Shown: positions 26,168 through 35,800 of the stretch, piece by piece
Layout of the letters: the number at the start of each line of letters is the position of its first letter
Position numbering within the stretch: position 1 is the stretch's first letter
Assembly: GCA_029001845.1 (NCBI GenBank)
Contig: JAREWP010000070.1
Span: forward strand, 58,103 to 122,102
Direction: 5' to 3'
DNA: 64,000 nucleotides
Source of the DNA: Candidatus Magnetocorallium paracelense
GTDB lineage: Bacteria; Nitrospirota; Thermodesulfovibrionia; Thermodesulfovibrionales; Magnetobacteriaceae
The notes under the pieces: model-generated
What the model was told of the DNA's origin: nothing
Databases searched by the model: none
The model's input: the letters and a program-made list of their open reading frames with translations, nothing else
Translations under genes and position numbers: made by a program

Positions 26168-26995
26168 ATGGCCTACGCAGAGCTGATTAAAAAATCTCAA
26201 TGGTTTCGCAATCAGTTGTTTGAAATGGTAGTCTCTAAAGGAAAGGGACACATCCCGTCGGGGTTCTCCTGTTCAGAGATCCTGATTGCACTCTATTACG
26301 GTGGCATACTCCGTTTTGATCCGAAAAACCCTGAAGACCCCGGACGAGACCGGTTCATCATGAGTAAAGGACATGCCGCCGCCTCTCTCTATCCGATTTT
26401 GGCTGACCTGGGCTACTTCGCTGAAGAAGAGCTGGAGTGTTACACTCAGGTCGACGCCATGTTGGGCATGTATGCAGACATCCGGATACCCGGTATCGAG
26501 TCTATTTCCGGTTCTCTGGGACACGGCCTTGGACTGGGCAGCGGTATGGCCCTGGCTGCCCGGCACGACGGGAGTGATCACCGAATCTTTATCATGTTGG
26601 GTGATGGTGAGTGTTACGAAGGGTCGGTCTGGGAATCGGCCTATTTTGCACCTCATCACAAACTGGACAATCTGGTTGTAATTGTAGACAGAAATCAACT
26701 TTGTATCATGGGACGCACCGACGATTTATTGCACCAGGGGGATTTAGCAGAAAAATGGCGCAGTTTTGGATGGGAAGCCGTCACTGTGGACGGGCACTCC
26801 TACCAAAGTCTGTTTACAGGCCTTGAATGTATCGGGAAAACCGAAGGAAAACCACTGGCCATCATTGCCAACACATTAAAAGGCAAAGGTATCTCCTTTA
26901 TGGAAGGGGCCAATCTCTGGCACAACCGTATGCCCGATAAAGAGCAGGCTGAACAAGCACGTCGGGAGCTGGCGACGAACTGTATTACAAGTTAA
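26168..26995 (+). CDS. Transketolase-like protein, N-terminal (TPP) subunit
   Basis: A 275-residue split transketolase half that binds thiamine diphosphate. Landmarks are SGSLGHGLGLGSGMALA, GDGECYEGSVWESA (the Mg/TPP motif GDG) and 'VIVDRNQLCIMG', which completes the GDG..N motif. Ribosome site AAGGAG precedes ATG. The catalytic partner follows at 27152 but is now separated by a 134-bp repeat. Split transketolases outside the pentose phosphate pathway often make unusual sugars or ketols. With a 2-hydroxyacid dehydrogenase and a sugar epimerase downstream, that is the favoured role here. Confidence 0.9.
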   Translation: MAYAELIKKSQWFRNQLFEMVVSKGKGHIPSGFSCSEILIALYYGGILRFDPKNPEDPGRDRFIMSKGHAAASLYPILADLGYFAEEELECYTQVDAMLGMYADIRIPGIESISGSLGHGLGLGSGMALAARHDGSDHRIFIMLGDGECYEGSVWESAYFAPHHKLDNLVVIVDRNQLCIMGRTDDLLHQGDLAEKWRSFGWEAVTVDGHSYQSLFTGLECIGKTEGKPLAIIANTLKGKGISFMEGANLWHNRMPDKEQAEQARRELATNCITS

Positions 26996-26999
26996 AGAG

Positions 27000-27133
27000 C
27001 AATACCATTAACTTAAGGGGTGAAGCACCTTCCGACGGAAGCGGGTCATGTTTGAGAAGGCGCAGCGAAGCGGAGCCTTCGAGTTTAGCCGGTGAAGGCG
27101 GAAGGTGCTTTGCTCCTTAAGTTAATGACATTG
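27000..27133. mobile_element. 134-bp MITE, copy 3 (TSD agttaaagag)
   Basis: Inverted orientation relative to copies 1 and 2. The exact duplication AGTTAAAGAG flanks it at 26990-26999 and 27134-27143. The left duplication includes the TAA stop of the upstream transketolase gene, and the right one lies in the leader of the downstream gene. Confidence 0.93.
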
Positions 27134-27151
27134 AGTTAAAGAGTATAAAAC

Positions 27152-28093
27152 GTGACAACGAAACCGAAACTGATGCGAGACATTTTCATTGAGGAGGCCT
27201 ACCGGGTCGCCTTGGAAAACAGGAACCTCTATTTCCTTAGCGCCGATTTCGGCGCTAAGGCTCTGGACGATTTTCGTGAAGATCTTCCGAATAATTTTGT
27301 TTTCGCAGGTATTGCCGAGCAAAATATGGTGGATTTAAGCGCCGGTCTGGCCTTAAGCGGCAAACAAGTCATCTGTTACGCCATGGCGCCTTTTATCACC
27401 ACACGATGTTATGAACAAACAAAATGCGTAATAGCCTCCATGAATCTGCCTGTGACCTTTGTATCGGTCGGTGTAGGGTTGGGGTACGATCACTCTGCAT
27501 TGACCCATTTTACGCCTGAAGATCTGGCCATTATGAGAGCCCAAAACGGGATTGAAGTTCTCACTCCCTGTGACGAAGAATCGGCGCTGGCCATAACCCG
27601 CCTTTCCCTTGAAAAACCGGCTTTCCGCTATCTTCGTTTGGAACGTAAACCCCAACCTCCGATTTATAACGGACGGTTTACTCCTGCTGTACTGGAAAAG
27701 GGATTCTGTGAATTGGATACCGGCAAAGGGCTATGCATTCTTTCCTGTGGTTATTTGACCCACAAGGCTCTGCGAGCTAAAACATCATTATCTGAAAAAG
27801 GCATGGATGTCGGTGTGATCGACCTGTTCCGGATCAAACCAATGAACGGAACCGAGCTGGCCAAAACTCTGGAAAAATACTCCGCCATTCTGACTGTTGA
27901 GGAGCAACTGCTGGAAGGAGGTTTTGGCGGCGCCGTAGCGGAAGTCATGGTTGACAACGGAGTAATCAAACCAATGCGTCGTCTGGGTCTTCACGATGGG
28001 TTTGAAGTGGTTAATGGCGACAGAGATTATCTTCATAATCTTTACGGCGTCGATACGCCTCAGATCGTTGCTGCTGCGGAAGAACTGCTTTGA
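27152..28093 (+). CDS. Transketolase-like protein, C-terminal (pyrimidine-binding) subunit
   Basis: A 313-residue partner of the previous gene. It has the pyrimidine-binding domain with the catalytic Glu in FAGIAEQNMVDLSAGLAL, then 'YDHSALTHFTPEDLAIMRA' and a C-terminal transketolase domain ('VIDLFRIKPMNG', 'VEEQLLEGGFGGAVAE'). The start is GTG 27152 with no good ribosome site because the inserted repeat has replaced the natural leader; ATG 27173 is an alternative. The insertion may reduce coupling with the TPP subunit. The stop overlaps the next gene's TTG start. Confidence 0.9.
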   Translation: MTTKPKLMRDIFIEEAYRVALENRNLYFLSADFGAKALDDFREDLPNNFVFAGIAEQNMVDLSAGLALSGKQVICYAMAPFITTRCYEQTKCVIASMNLPVTFVSVGVGLGYDHSALTHFTPEDLAIMRAQNGIEVLTPCDEESALAITRLSLEKPAFRYLRLERKPQPPIYNGRFTPAVLEKGFCELDTGKGLCILSCGYLTHKALRAKTSLSEKGMDVGVIDLFRIKPMNGTELAKTLEKYSAILTVEEQLLEGGFGGAVAEVMVDNGVIKPMRRLGLHDGFEVVNGDRDYLHNLYGVDTPQIVAAAEELL

Positions 28094-29019
28094 GCACTCC
28101 TAAAATTGTAGTCACATCTCCCTCTTTTTCCAAACATCCCCTTCTGCGTCAGGAATTGACAGAGTCTTTTCCGGAAGTACGTTTTAACGACAAAGGCGTC
28201 GGTCTGGAGGGAGCAGAGTTAGCCCGATTTCTGGAAGGAGCAGAGGGGGCTGTCGTAGGGTTGGAACCTGTGGATGGAGCTCTGCTGGATGCCTGTCCCG
28301 AACTCCGAATTGTCGCCAAATACGGTGTGGGTCTGGATAATCTGGATCAGGACGCCATGGGGCGCCGACATGTGGCAATCGGATGGACAGGTGGTGTCAA
28401 TCGCCGGTCCGTAGCGGAACTGGCGCTGTGCTACATGATCGGCCTGTGCAGAAACGTCTTTTTTACAAGTAATCGACTTCGCAACGGTCAATGGCTCAAA
28501 GAGGGGGGATTTCAACTAACGGGTCGTACAGTGGGAATTATCGGCGTGGGCAATGCCGGTAAGGAGGTGGCAAGACTTCTGAGCCCTTTCCATTGTCGTC
28601 TTTTGGCTAATGACATTCTTTCCCAAGATGATTATTACAGAGAGCACGGTTTGGAATCCGCACTGAAGGAGACCATCTATAAAGAGGCGGACATTATTAC
28701 ACTCCACGTCCCTTTGACGGAAAAAACCCGTCATTTAATCAACAGGGAGACCTTGAACCGTATGAAACCCTCTGCTTTTCTTATCAATACCTCCAGAGGA
28801 GAAGTCGTAAACAACAGTGATTTAAAAGAGGCCCTCACAGAAGGTCGCATCGCCGGAGCAGCTTTGGACGTATTTGAAGAAGAGCCCCCAAAGGATCTGG
28901 CGTTTCTGAGCCTGCCAAATTTTGTCGCCACCCCCCATATCGGCGGCAATGCAGACGAAGCCATACTCGCCATGGGCCGTAGCGCCATTCAACATCTACG
29001 GCGTTTTTTTAGCGTCTGA
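28090..29019 (+). CDS. D-2-hydroxyacid dehydrogenase (phosphoglycerate dehydrogenase-like)
   Basis: A 309-residue NAD-dependent D-2-hydroxyacid dehydrogenase. The Rossmann motif is VGIIGVGNAGKEVARLL. The catalytic Arg lies in NTSRGEVVN, a Glu in DVFEEEPP and the His in TPHIGGN. It is short and lacks the ACT domain of SerA, so serine synthesis is unlikely. Start TTG overlaps the transketolase stop, and its stop overlaps the next ATG (TGATG), so all three are tightly coupled. It probably oxidises or reduces a hydroxyacid intermediate in the same pathway; the substrate is unknown. Confidence 0.9.
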   Translation: MSTPKIVVTSPSFSKHPLLRQELTESFPEVRFNDKGVGLEGAELARFLEGAEGAVVGLEPVDGALLDACPELRIVAKYGVGLDNLDQDAMGRRHVAIGWTGGVNRRSVAELALCYMIGLCRNVFFTSNRLRNGQWLKEGGFQLTGRTVGIIGVGNAGKEVARLLSPFHCRLLANDILSQDDYYREHGLESALKETIYKEADIITLHVPLTEKTRHLINRETLNRMKPSAFLINTSRGEVVNNSDLKEALTEGRIAGAALDVFEEEPPKDLAFLSLPNFVATPHIGGNADEAILAMGRSAIQHLRRFFSV

Positions 29020-29987
29020 TGAATAAGAAGAAAATAGTGGTTTTCGGTGGTTCCGGTTTTCTGGGCAGCTATGTAGTAGATGAACTGCTTGACCGCGGTC
29101 ATGAAGTGGCTGTCTTCGACAGGAATCCCTCTCCCTATCTGGGCGACCGGGGGCGTATGATTCCGGGTGATATCCTGGATTTCGATCAGGTACGTCAGGC
29201 AGTCGATAGTTACGAAGTGATTTACAATTTTGCCGGTCAGGCAGACCTCAACCAATCCATTCACCGCCCCGTAGACACGGTCAACCTGAATGTTATGGGC
29301 AATATGTACATATTGGAGGCCTGTCGTCAAAGCGGAGTAGAGAGATTCGTTTTCGCCAGTTCGGCCTATGTCTTTTCCTCAAAGGGGGCCTTTTACGGAA
29401 CTTCCAAAAAGTGTTCCGAGATGATCATTCAACAATACTCCGAGCAGTTCGGACTTCAATACACCCTGATCCGCTATGGGTCGGTCTATGGTTCCCGCGC
29501 CGATTCCACGAACAGGATCTACCGCATCATTCGCCAGGCCCTGGTAGAGGGAAAGATCACCTTTGCAGGAGACGGGTCAGAGGAGCGGGAATACATCCAT
29601 GGTCGTGACGCGGCCACTTTAAGTGCTGACATTCTGGATGCCAGATTTGCCAATCAAAACGTAATGCTTACAGGGGTAGAGCGCTTCAGTTACAGGGAAT
29701 TACTGGAAATCCTCACCGAGATGATGGGAGGGAAGCTGAAAACCGAGTTTCTCAATCAGGACTACAAGGGTCATTATGTCCTGACACCGTACTCCTTTTC
29801 ACCGCAAATGGGCGTCAAGCTGGTCAACAATCCCTGCCTGGACTTCGGGCAGGGCATGCTAGAGTGTATTGAACACGTTTTTAACGAACTGAGATTCGAA
29901 CAGGAAGAAAAAGGCGGGGAACCTTTTACTTCTCCTCTTTTCGACCCTGGTCCCGATGGGGTTATCATCAAGGGGAACAACGAATAA
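29019..29987 (+). CDS. NAD-dependent sugar epimerase/dehydratase (extended SDR)
   Basis: A 322-residue extended short-chain dehydrogenase acting on nucleotide or activated sugars. The glycine motif is VFGGSGFLGSYVVDEL, the active Ser region FASSAYVFS, and the catalytic YxxxK is YGTSK. 'RYGSVYGSRADSTNRIYRII' and 'EREYIHGRDAA' are typical of UDP-glucose 4-epimerase/dTDP-glucose dehydratase relatives. It is the last gene of the transketolase cassette. The product may be an unusual sugar for a surface glycan or a small metabolite, which is inference. Confidence 0.9.
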   Translation: MNKKKIVVFGGSGFLGSYVVDELLDRGHEVAVFDRNPSPYLGDRGRMIPGDILDFDQVRQAVDSYEVIYNFAGQADLNQSIHRPVDTVNLNVMGNMYILEACRQSGVERFVFASSAYVFSSKGAFYGTSKKCSEMIIQQYSEQFGLQYTLIRYGSVYGSRADSTNRIYRIIRQALVEGKITFAGDGSEEREYIHGRDAATLSADILDARFANQNVMLTGVERFSYRELLEILTEMMGGKLKTEFLNQDYKGHYVLTPYSFSPQMGVKLVNNPCLDFGQGMLECIEHVFNELRFEQEEKGGEPFTSPLFDPGPDGVIIKGNNE

Positions 29988-30315
29988 AACGCCGGTTGAG
30001 ATTATAAAAACCTGGATCAACAGGGCATTTAAACAGAAATCTATGGTTTTGAGTTAGTCAAGTGGTGAGTCATTTTTCCCCTATTGATTTCAAGGGCCGT
30101 AATTCCCCTGTTTGCAAGGCCCAACGATTTCATTTTAACCTCCCTAATAGTTTTTAGTGAGTATTCAGTTAAAGGCGTTGTTTTTTTATCTGTGTATCAA
30201 GAGGGTGGCATGGACAAGCTTGTTTACCCGTGTAACGGTTACAATACATCACAATCAACGCTACTAAACTTTTTAGTCGTCTTGCATTTTTTATGGTATC
30301 GTATATAATACCAAT
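29988..30315. other. Intergenic region before the PIN fragment
   Basis: 328 bases with no convincing gene. No antitoxin-like frame is seen before the PIN fragment. A short palindromic ATGGTATCGTATATAATACC lies at about 30293-30312. Confidence 0.4.
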
Positions 30316-30519
30316 ATGCAGGTTCCGAGCATAGTTTTAGATACTAATGTGGTAGTTTCAGCTCTGCGGTCAAATAAAGGAGCTTCATATCTCCTTTTCA
30401 GGTTGGTTGGAACTGATAAATTTACTTTAAATGCATCCGTTCCATTAATTATTGAATATGAAAGGGCTCTGCTTGATCCAAAATTAAAAATTCCTTTCAA
30501 ATCGGAGAAATTACGATGA
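30316..30519 (+). pseudogene. PIN-domain toxin fragment
   Basis: A 67-residue N-terminal half of a PIN ribonuclease of the COG1569 type. SIVLDTNVVVSALRS holds the first catalytic Asp, and 'VPLIIEYERAL' the conserved Glu. Complete proteins are about 130-140 residues with further acidic residues; this one stops just where the RAYT fragment begins on the other strand. It has probably been truncated by the rearrangement and is likely inactive. No antitoxin is found upstream. Confidence 0.7.
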
Positions 30520-30522
30520 TTC

Positions 30523-31328
30523 TTAATTCTTAACCAAATATTTAAGGGAATAAATATCATCAAGACCTACTATCCTCTTGGGCTTCTTTTCTTTACCGGA
30601 ATTGAAATAACTCTTAAACTCCTGGTAATATTTACTTATAAATCCCTTTGTTCCGATTATTCCGCTGTCACTGAAATATCTCGTTCGGTATCTCAGCCGA
30701 TCTGTCAATGTTAACCGGTAGCCTTTCTCTCTTTCTTCTTTTATTACTTCTTTATCTATAGTTTTTCCTTTTTCATTCTCTATATCGCCTTTCTCATACA
30801 TATACTCCCGATACATCCTCACTCTCTCCTTTTCATCCATCTCCCCGTACTCACTTATTCCGAAATCAGTTGAGAGTAATTCACCTCTGTTACTACTCTG
30901 CACATGATAACCAAGACTGCTCCACCTGTACTCTTCAGGTCTTTCAACTATCCCCGCCCTCACAGGATTCAAATCTATATAGGCAATACAATTTACCAAT
31001 GTATCCCCTCTCTCCACTATCACACTCTTAAAACGATCTCCCCAAAAATAACCTCTCCTTCCATTCACCCTGTTGTAATACCTCGAAAATCTCTGTTTCA
31101 TATCCTTCACATACTCCGAAAGATTAGAAAACTTCGCCCTGTAAAAGGGCAACTGCCCGTCAGTTAACAACCTCTCCTCTCCCTTATAATACCTCTTCAC
31201 CCTCGACCTTATTTCATCATCACTATAATTATCTCCATCCCTCATCCTCACAAGCAGATGAAAGTGATTTCCCATTATACAGAATCCATACACCTCAGTG
31301 AGATACACAGAACTCATCCAGCTGATCA
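30523..31328 (-). pseudogene. REP-associated tyrosine transposase (RAYT), 5'-truncated
   Basis: A Y1/HUH transposase-like protein. It has the HUH pair in MGNHFHLLVRM, 'YYNRVNGRRGYFWGDRFKS' and the Tyr motif region YIDLNPVRAGI with EEYRWSS. The recognisable part begins near LLISWMSSVYL at about 31328. The codons further upstream in this frame (to 31404) lie inside the neighbouring truncated gene in another frame and do not look like RAYT. The first ~50 residues of the enzyme are therefore missing. It lies between two other broken genes, so the whole block appears rearranged. Confidence 0.75.
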
Positions 31329-31937
31329 GTAAAACTTTATATCTACTCCGTCGTATACATCGTGATACATAACAGAGGCATAGGTCTTTACATTGCTCCT
31401 CCACTCATTCCTGTCCTTGCTTGTGAAAAAATTTAAAGTCGTCTTCTGCATATCTTCGGCCGTTACTTTAATCTCCTGATCCTTACTTGGAAATGTCAAG
31501 GTCACTTTAGAGAAGTCCACGGATCCTTCTTTCCTTGTCCTTTGCGACCCTTCGGTAGCAGGTTCTCTCTCTCCGCCTCTATCCGCCAGAAAGATGGAAA
31601 CCCCTTGTTTAGTAAAGACCATACCTGGATTCCGGTGGTGCTGAGAGTAAAAGAGTATATCATCAGAAAGTCCGCCATCGTTTTTTACGAATAGAATCGG
31701 CTTGGAGAACATCTGTTTTTTGATCTTTGCTTCGTCCTTTACGCTCATTGATTTCAACTCACTGCCTGGTGGAGAATCCGGTTTTGTCATCGAACTCCGG
31801 AGTTGCGATAATCTGTTGTCGGCTCTTGTTGAGGTTAGTTCAATATTCTTAAAATACATAGAGAAATAGACGGTCATACACAGCAGGGCTGCGGTTAAAG
31901 CTACTGCTGTTTTTCTGCTATTGTTTTCAATAATCAT
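31326..31937 (-). pseudogene. Truncated exported protein with DUF7948/SBBP-type N-terminus
   Basis: A 203-residue N-terminal piece of a larger exported protein. It has a hydrophobic signal anchor (AVALTAALLCMTVYFSMYF) and the pattern 'ILFYSQHHRNPGMVFTKQGVSIFLAD'. It ends in 'ASVMYHDVYDGVDIKFY' followed directly by a stop. In the SBBP-repeat beta-propeller family this last motif continues ('YGN..LEYDF') into several hundred further residues. Here homology switches abruptly to RAYT sequence at the same point. The naming of the family is from memory of the motif; the truncation is inferred from it. Confidence 0.65.
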
Positions 31938-32082
31938 AAAATTCTCCTTTGAATAATAGCCTATATTGCTCGGAAATTAAGATAGACTTCCGGATTGCAT
32001 GAGCTGGGGTCAATCTTGTGGTATCTGTATAGGTTTCCATAAACCGCCATCTCATTATGTAGTGTTTGAAACTGTTCAAAAC

Positions 32083-32718
32083 CTATTCTCCATTTGCTCC
32101 CGGGCCATCTCGCGTATCATCCAGAAGCACATCCGTGTCAGTAAAGTCGGATAGTCTTGTCGCTGACCATGTTCCCGTATCTACGGCGCTGGTCCACATC
32201 GTTCCGCTCATGGTTGAATCCGTATACTCACCCTTATATGTCGGGCGTCCGCCGGTATCAAATTTCAGTTTGATATACCGGTTGCCGGAACTCTCCCAGG
32301 TACTCCATTCGCCGTAGTCACTCATTGTCGTCTCAAATGAACCATCGTCGAAAATATAAACGTTCACTCTGCCTGACACGGTGCCGGATGTCGTATTATC
32401 CCATGTGTATATGAGATTCCATGTCCCGGCGACAGATGTATCATTACCTCTGGAGAAGCCGGTTTCTTCTGAAAAATCCGATTCTTCATAAGAGTAGTAA
32501 ACAAACATATTCGTAGATGTGTCCCATTCAAAGTCTACATTAAAGTACATGTCCATATCCGGGATATAAATATTTCTGATATTTATGGTGTCGTCTCCGG
32601 TCTGGGAGAAAGACGAATAGGTCAAATCAATCTCACCTGCAAGCAATGTTGAAACGAAAATCATGCTAATAAATACCGCTGTCACACACAAAATAGTTCC
32701 TGTCTTAAATCTTACCAT
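32083..32718 (-). CDS. Secreted protein of unknown function, lipocalin-like size
   Basis: A 211-residue protein with signal peptide (FKTGTILCVTAVFISMIFVSTLLAG, likely cut after AG). The mature part is rich in beta-strand patterns, Thr/Ser and aromatic residues ('AGTWNLIYTWDNTTSGTVSG', 'GTMWTSAVDTGTWSATRL'). Repeated 'GTW' and 'SGT' motifs suggest a small beta-barrel or sandwich. ATG 32718 is preceded by GGAGGTTAC. I do not recognise the family. It is followed by the truncated exported protein and preceded by the large beta-helix gene, all on the minus strand. Confidence 0.7.
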   Translation of the reverse strand: MVRFKTGTILCVTAVFISMIFVSTLLAGEIDLTYSSFSQTGDDTINIRNIYIPDMDMYFNVDFEWDTSTNMFVYYSYEESDFSEETGFSRGNDTSVAGTWNLIYTWDNTTSGTVSGRVNVYIFDDGSFETTMSDYGEWSTWESSGNRYIKLKFDTGGRPTYKGEYTDSTMSGTMWTSAVDTGTWSATRLSDFTDTDVLLDDTRDGPGANGE

Positions 32719-32871
32719 GTAACCTCCTGTTTGTGTTGATTTTTATTTGTCGGTTTAATAACCGTCAGATTACCTTGTTCGTTCTGTCAGGTTTTTAATT
32801 CAGCGGATCTCAAAACCTGGAAAAAAGTCTGCTGATTACGAATTATTTCTGAGCCAACCCTATATACGAAA

Positions 32872-35800
32872 TTACTCCTCCTTATACACAGATATGCAGG
32901 GGGAAAACTCGGATGTATTCCCCTGGGAGTCAGTGGCCGTCGCGGTAATGAACTCATTCTCCTTTACTTTACTGTTAGGGAATATAACCAGAAATTCTTC
33001 AGGATACTCACCGGTGCGCGTTACTTCAGCCCTTCCTAAGGGGAACACGCCCTGACCACGCTCAAATTCCTGACACCATTGAGTGGAGAAAAATTCTATT
33101 AATATCACCTCGCCTGCCTTACTGTCCATTTCACCCGTGATCGTTAGTCCCACATCATCCAATACGGCGCCTATTACATCAGGATAGTTTTGCAGATTAT
33201 TGGGGCCGTTGTCGGTGTCGCCTGAGTCATTTTCAGTGTCACCATCTATATTTAGATCTATGCCAATATTCGTATTGGAATACATTGTATTCGATCTGAT
33301 TTCGTTATTTTTGGTCGAGTCGTCTTTGATTCCTATTCCTCTGGAATTGTAGGCTATGGCGTTACCTCCGCCTTCATTCGTATCGCCTATCTTGTTATTT
33401 TGCGATCCATCCATAATGGTAATGCCTGAATAAGTGTTTCCGAATGGCGTATCAACGGAATCGACGCCTATGTAATTACCTAATAAGGAGTTTTCTTCAC
33501 CCCCGTTCAACTCAACTCCGAAATCATTGCCCCCGATAACATTCCCTTCACTGTTCAAATAGCCTCCGATCGTGTTGTATGATCCGTAAATTCTAATGCC
33601 GGTGAAATTACCGAGCTTTTTAGATCCTTCGGAATCGATACCGATATAATTGCCTTTTATTGTGTTAAAGTAAGCGCTTTCGGCTATCTCGATACCTGAG
33701 TCATTATTGCCTGATATTACATTCCTCTCATTACCGGAAGCGCCGCCTATTATGTTATTGCCGGAATTGATGAATATTCCCGTCTTATTTCCGGCAAAGC
33801 CTTTAGAATATCCTATATAGTTACCGATAACAGTTGTATCGTCTCCATCCAGCTTGATTCCATATGATTTGCTGTTGTAAATTTGATTCTCTTCGATAGT
33901 GTTGCCTTCTTTGTCCTCCAGCACTTCTATTCCAATATTATTATTGGCCAGTACGTTGTCTGTTATATGCGAGCCTGAACTATTCAACTGAATGGCGCTT
34001 CTAAATCCCCTTACATCCAAATCTCTAATAGTACTGCCGCTCTTGATGATTATGCCGGATTGTCCATGGCCATTTTGAGAACCTAACTTAATCTTTCCGA
34101 ATTCGTTGTGTCTGGTAGAAGATTCTAAAGTTCCATCTATTTCAACACTGTAATTCTCTATTACTAAAGGCTTGCTAAGTGTGATTATCCGGTTAAACGG
34201 TTTGGATTTATCAAGAGGGATGTTAAATGTAATTTTCTGCTTTTCAAAATAGGCTTGCTCGACTGCGGCCCGAAGGGTGCATTCAGCAAAAATACCGTCA
34301 TCTGTAGTACTGCATCTATAATCACTCAGATCACCATCTCCTATGTCACCATTTGAATTTACTACAAAACCGCATTTATCTTCAAGCTGCAGAACAACAG
34401 CACCTTGCACTGTGTCGCCTGTCACAGTCACGTTGTTATCGCCAATATATGCTGTAATCTTATTCTGATTCGGCGCGATCTTTGCTCCTATGGGGTAACA
34501 ACGATTATAATAATTAGATGACGGTATTGAAAACAAAAGGATGTAGCAGTATTCGACTCCTGGTGAAATAGTTTTTCCAATCTTTTCAAAGAAGATTTGA
34601 TCATACCAGAAAAATCCGGTTTTCCAATTAGTATCGTCGGCGGCCCCGTTGCAGTCACTGTCAAAGGCCAGCATAGGGGTGATACCAAACTTATAGGAGT
34701 AGTGATTATACTCTCCTCTTACAAAGTCATATATGAGCTTATCAAGGTTTATATCACTGTCTCCAGCGCCGTTACGTAAACTGATTTGGTTCACTACTGT
34801 AAGGTGATTGATATCTTCCTCTGTCGATTCCAATCTATTGTTTGGATTTTCAGGGCCTGCTTTAAGAGTAAGAGATTCTGTCTCTCCATCATCTAAAGTC
34901 AAAAGAGCAAGGGCGAAATGTTTTTTGTCCTCGTCATCGGTTCTGAAAACTGTATACACTATATGATTGCCGTCCTCAGTAAAATCTGCCGATAAACCGG
35001 CACTATTATTATAGTCGTACTGCCATTCATAACCGTTGTACTCGAAATCCGCTTCATAGCTGTCCGTTGTTCCCGTAAGAAGATTCTTCCTGTGAACTTT
35101 GGAATTGCCGTACAGGGAGGAGTACTCAATCCATATCTCATAATTCCCCCTCTTCTTGCCGTATCCATGGTTATAACTGTTTATTTCACCCTCTCCATAA
35201 GTCCACGATATGTCATGCGATAACTGTTCGTCTTCAACATAATTCCATGTGATTGTGTTACTGTCAAACTTATAATACTGATCATAATTTTCATTATGAT
35301 AGAGGTCTCCGTTATAAAATCTAAGATGGTGATATTCCCCATCGGACCAGGGCATGCTTTCCGTGGTATTGTATTCGCTTATTTCATTGCCTGTAGTGCC
35401 AATGTAGAGATAATCTTCATAGGTCTCTCCGGTTACAGCCGTTTTACCCCAGGCGAATTGATTCTCTTCCGAAGATGCGAAATCGCTTAAAGAATCCAAG
35501 GGATTGCAGTCACCCCATGACCACAGATCAAAGGAATCACAGGCATCTCCACATTCTGAGTTCATCACTTCAGTTACTGTCCCGTTACGATCCAGATGAA
35601 ACCTTTTATATGTATAAGTGTATTCATAATTGGAGTAATAGCAGTCTTTCCTGGTGAAAATGGTCGTCATCTGAGTCCACAAGAGAGTTCCGTCATAGGT
35701 TTTAAGCCGCCAATCAGCACCATATGATTTCTCAACAGGAGTCTCATCGTTATCGTCTGCGTCCAAGTCCTCCGCCAATGTGGTAAGAACTCCGTTTTTA

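Noticed and set aside
30084..30308. Possible antitoxin frame upstream of the PIN fragment
   Set aside because: No antitoxin motif, no ribosome site, and it does not couple to the PIN start.
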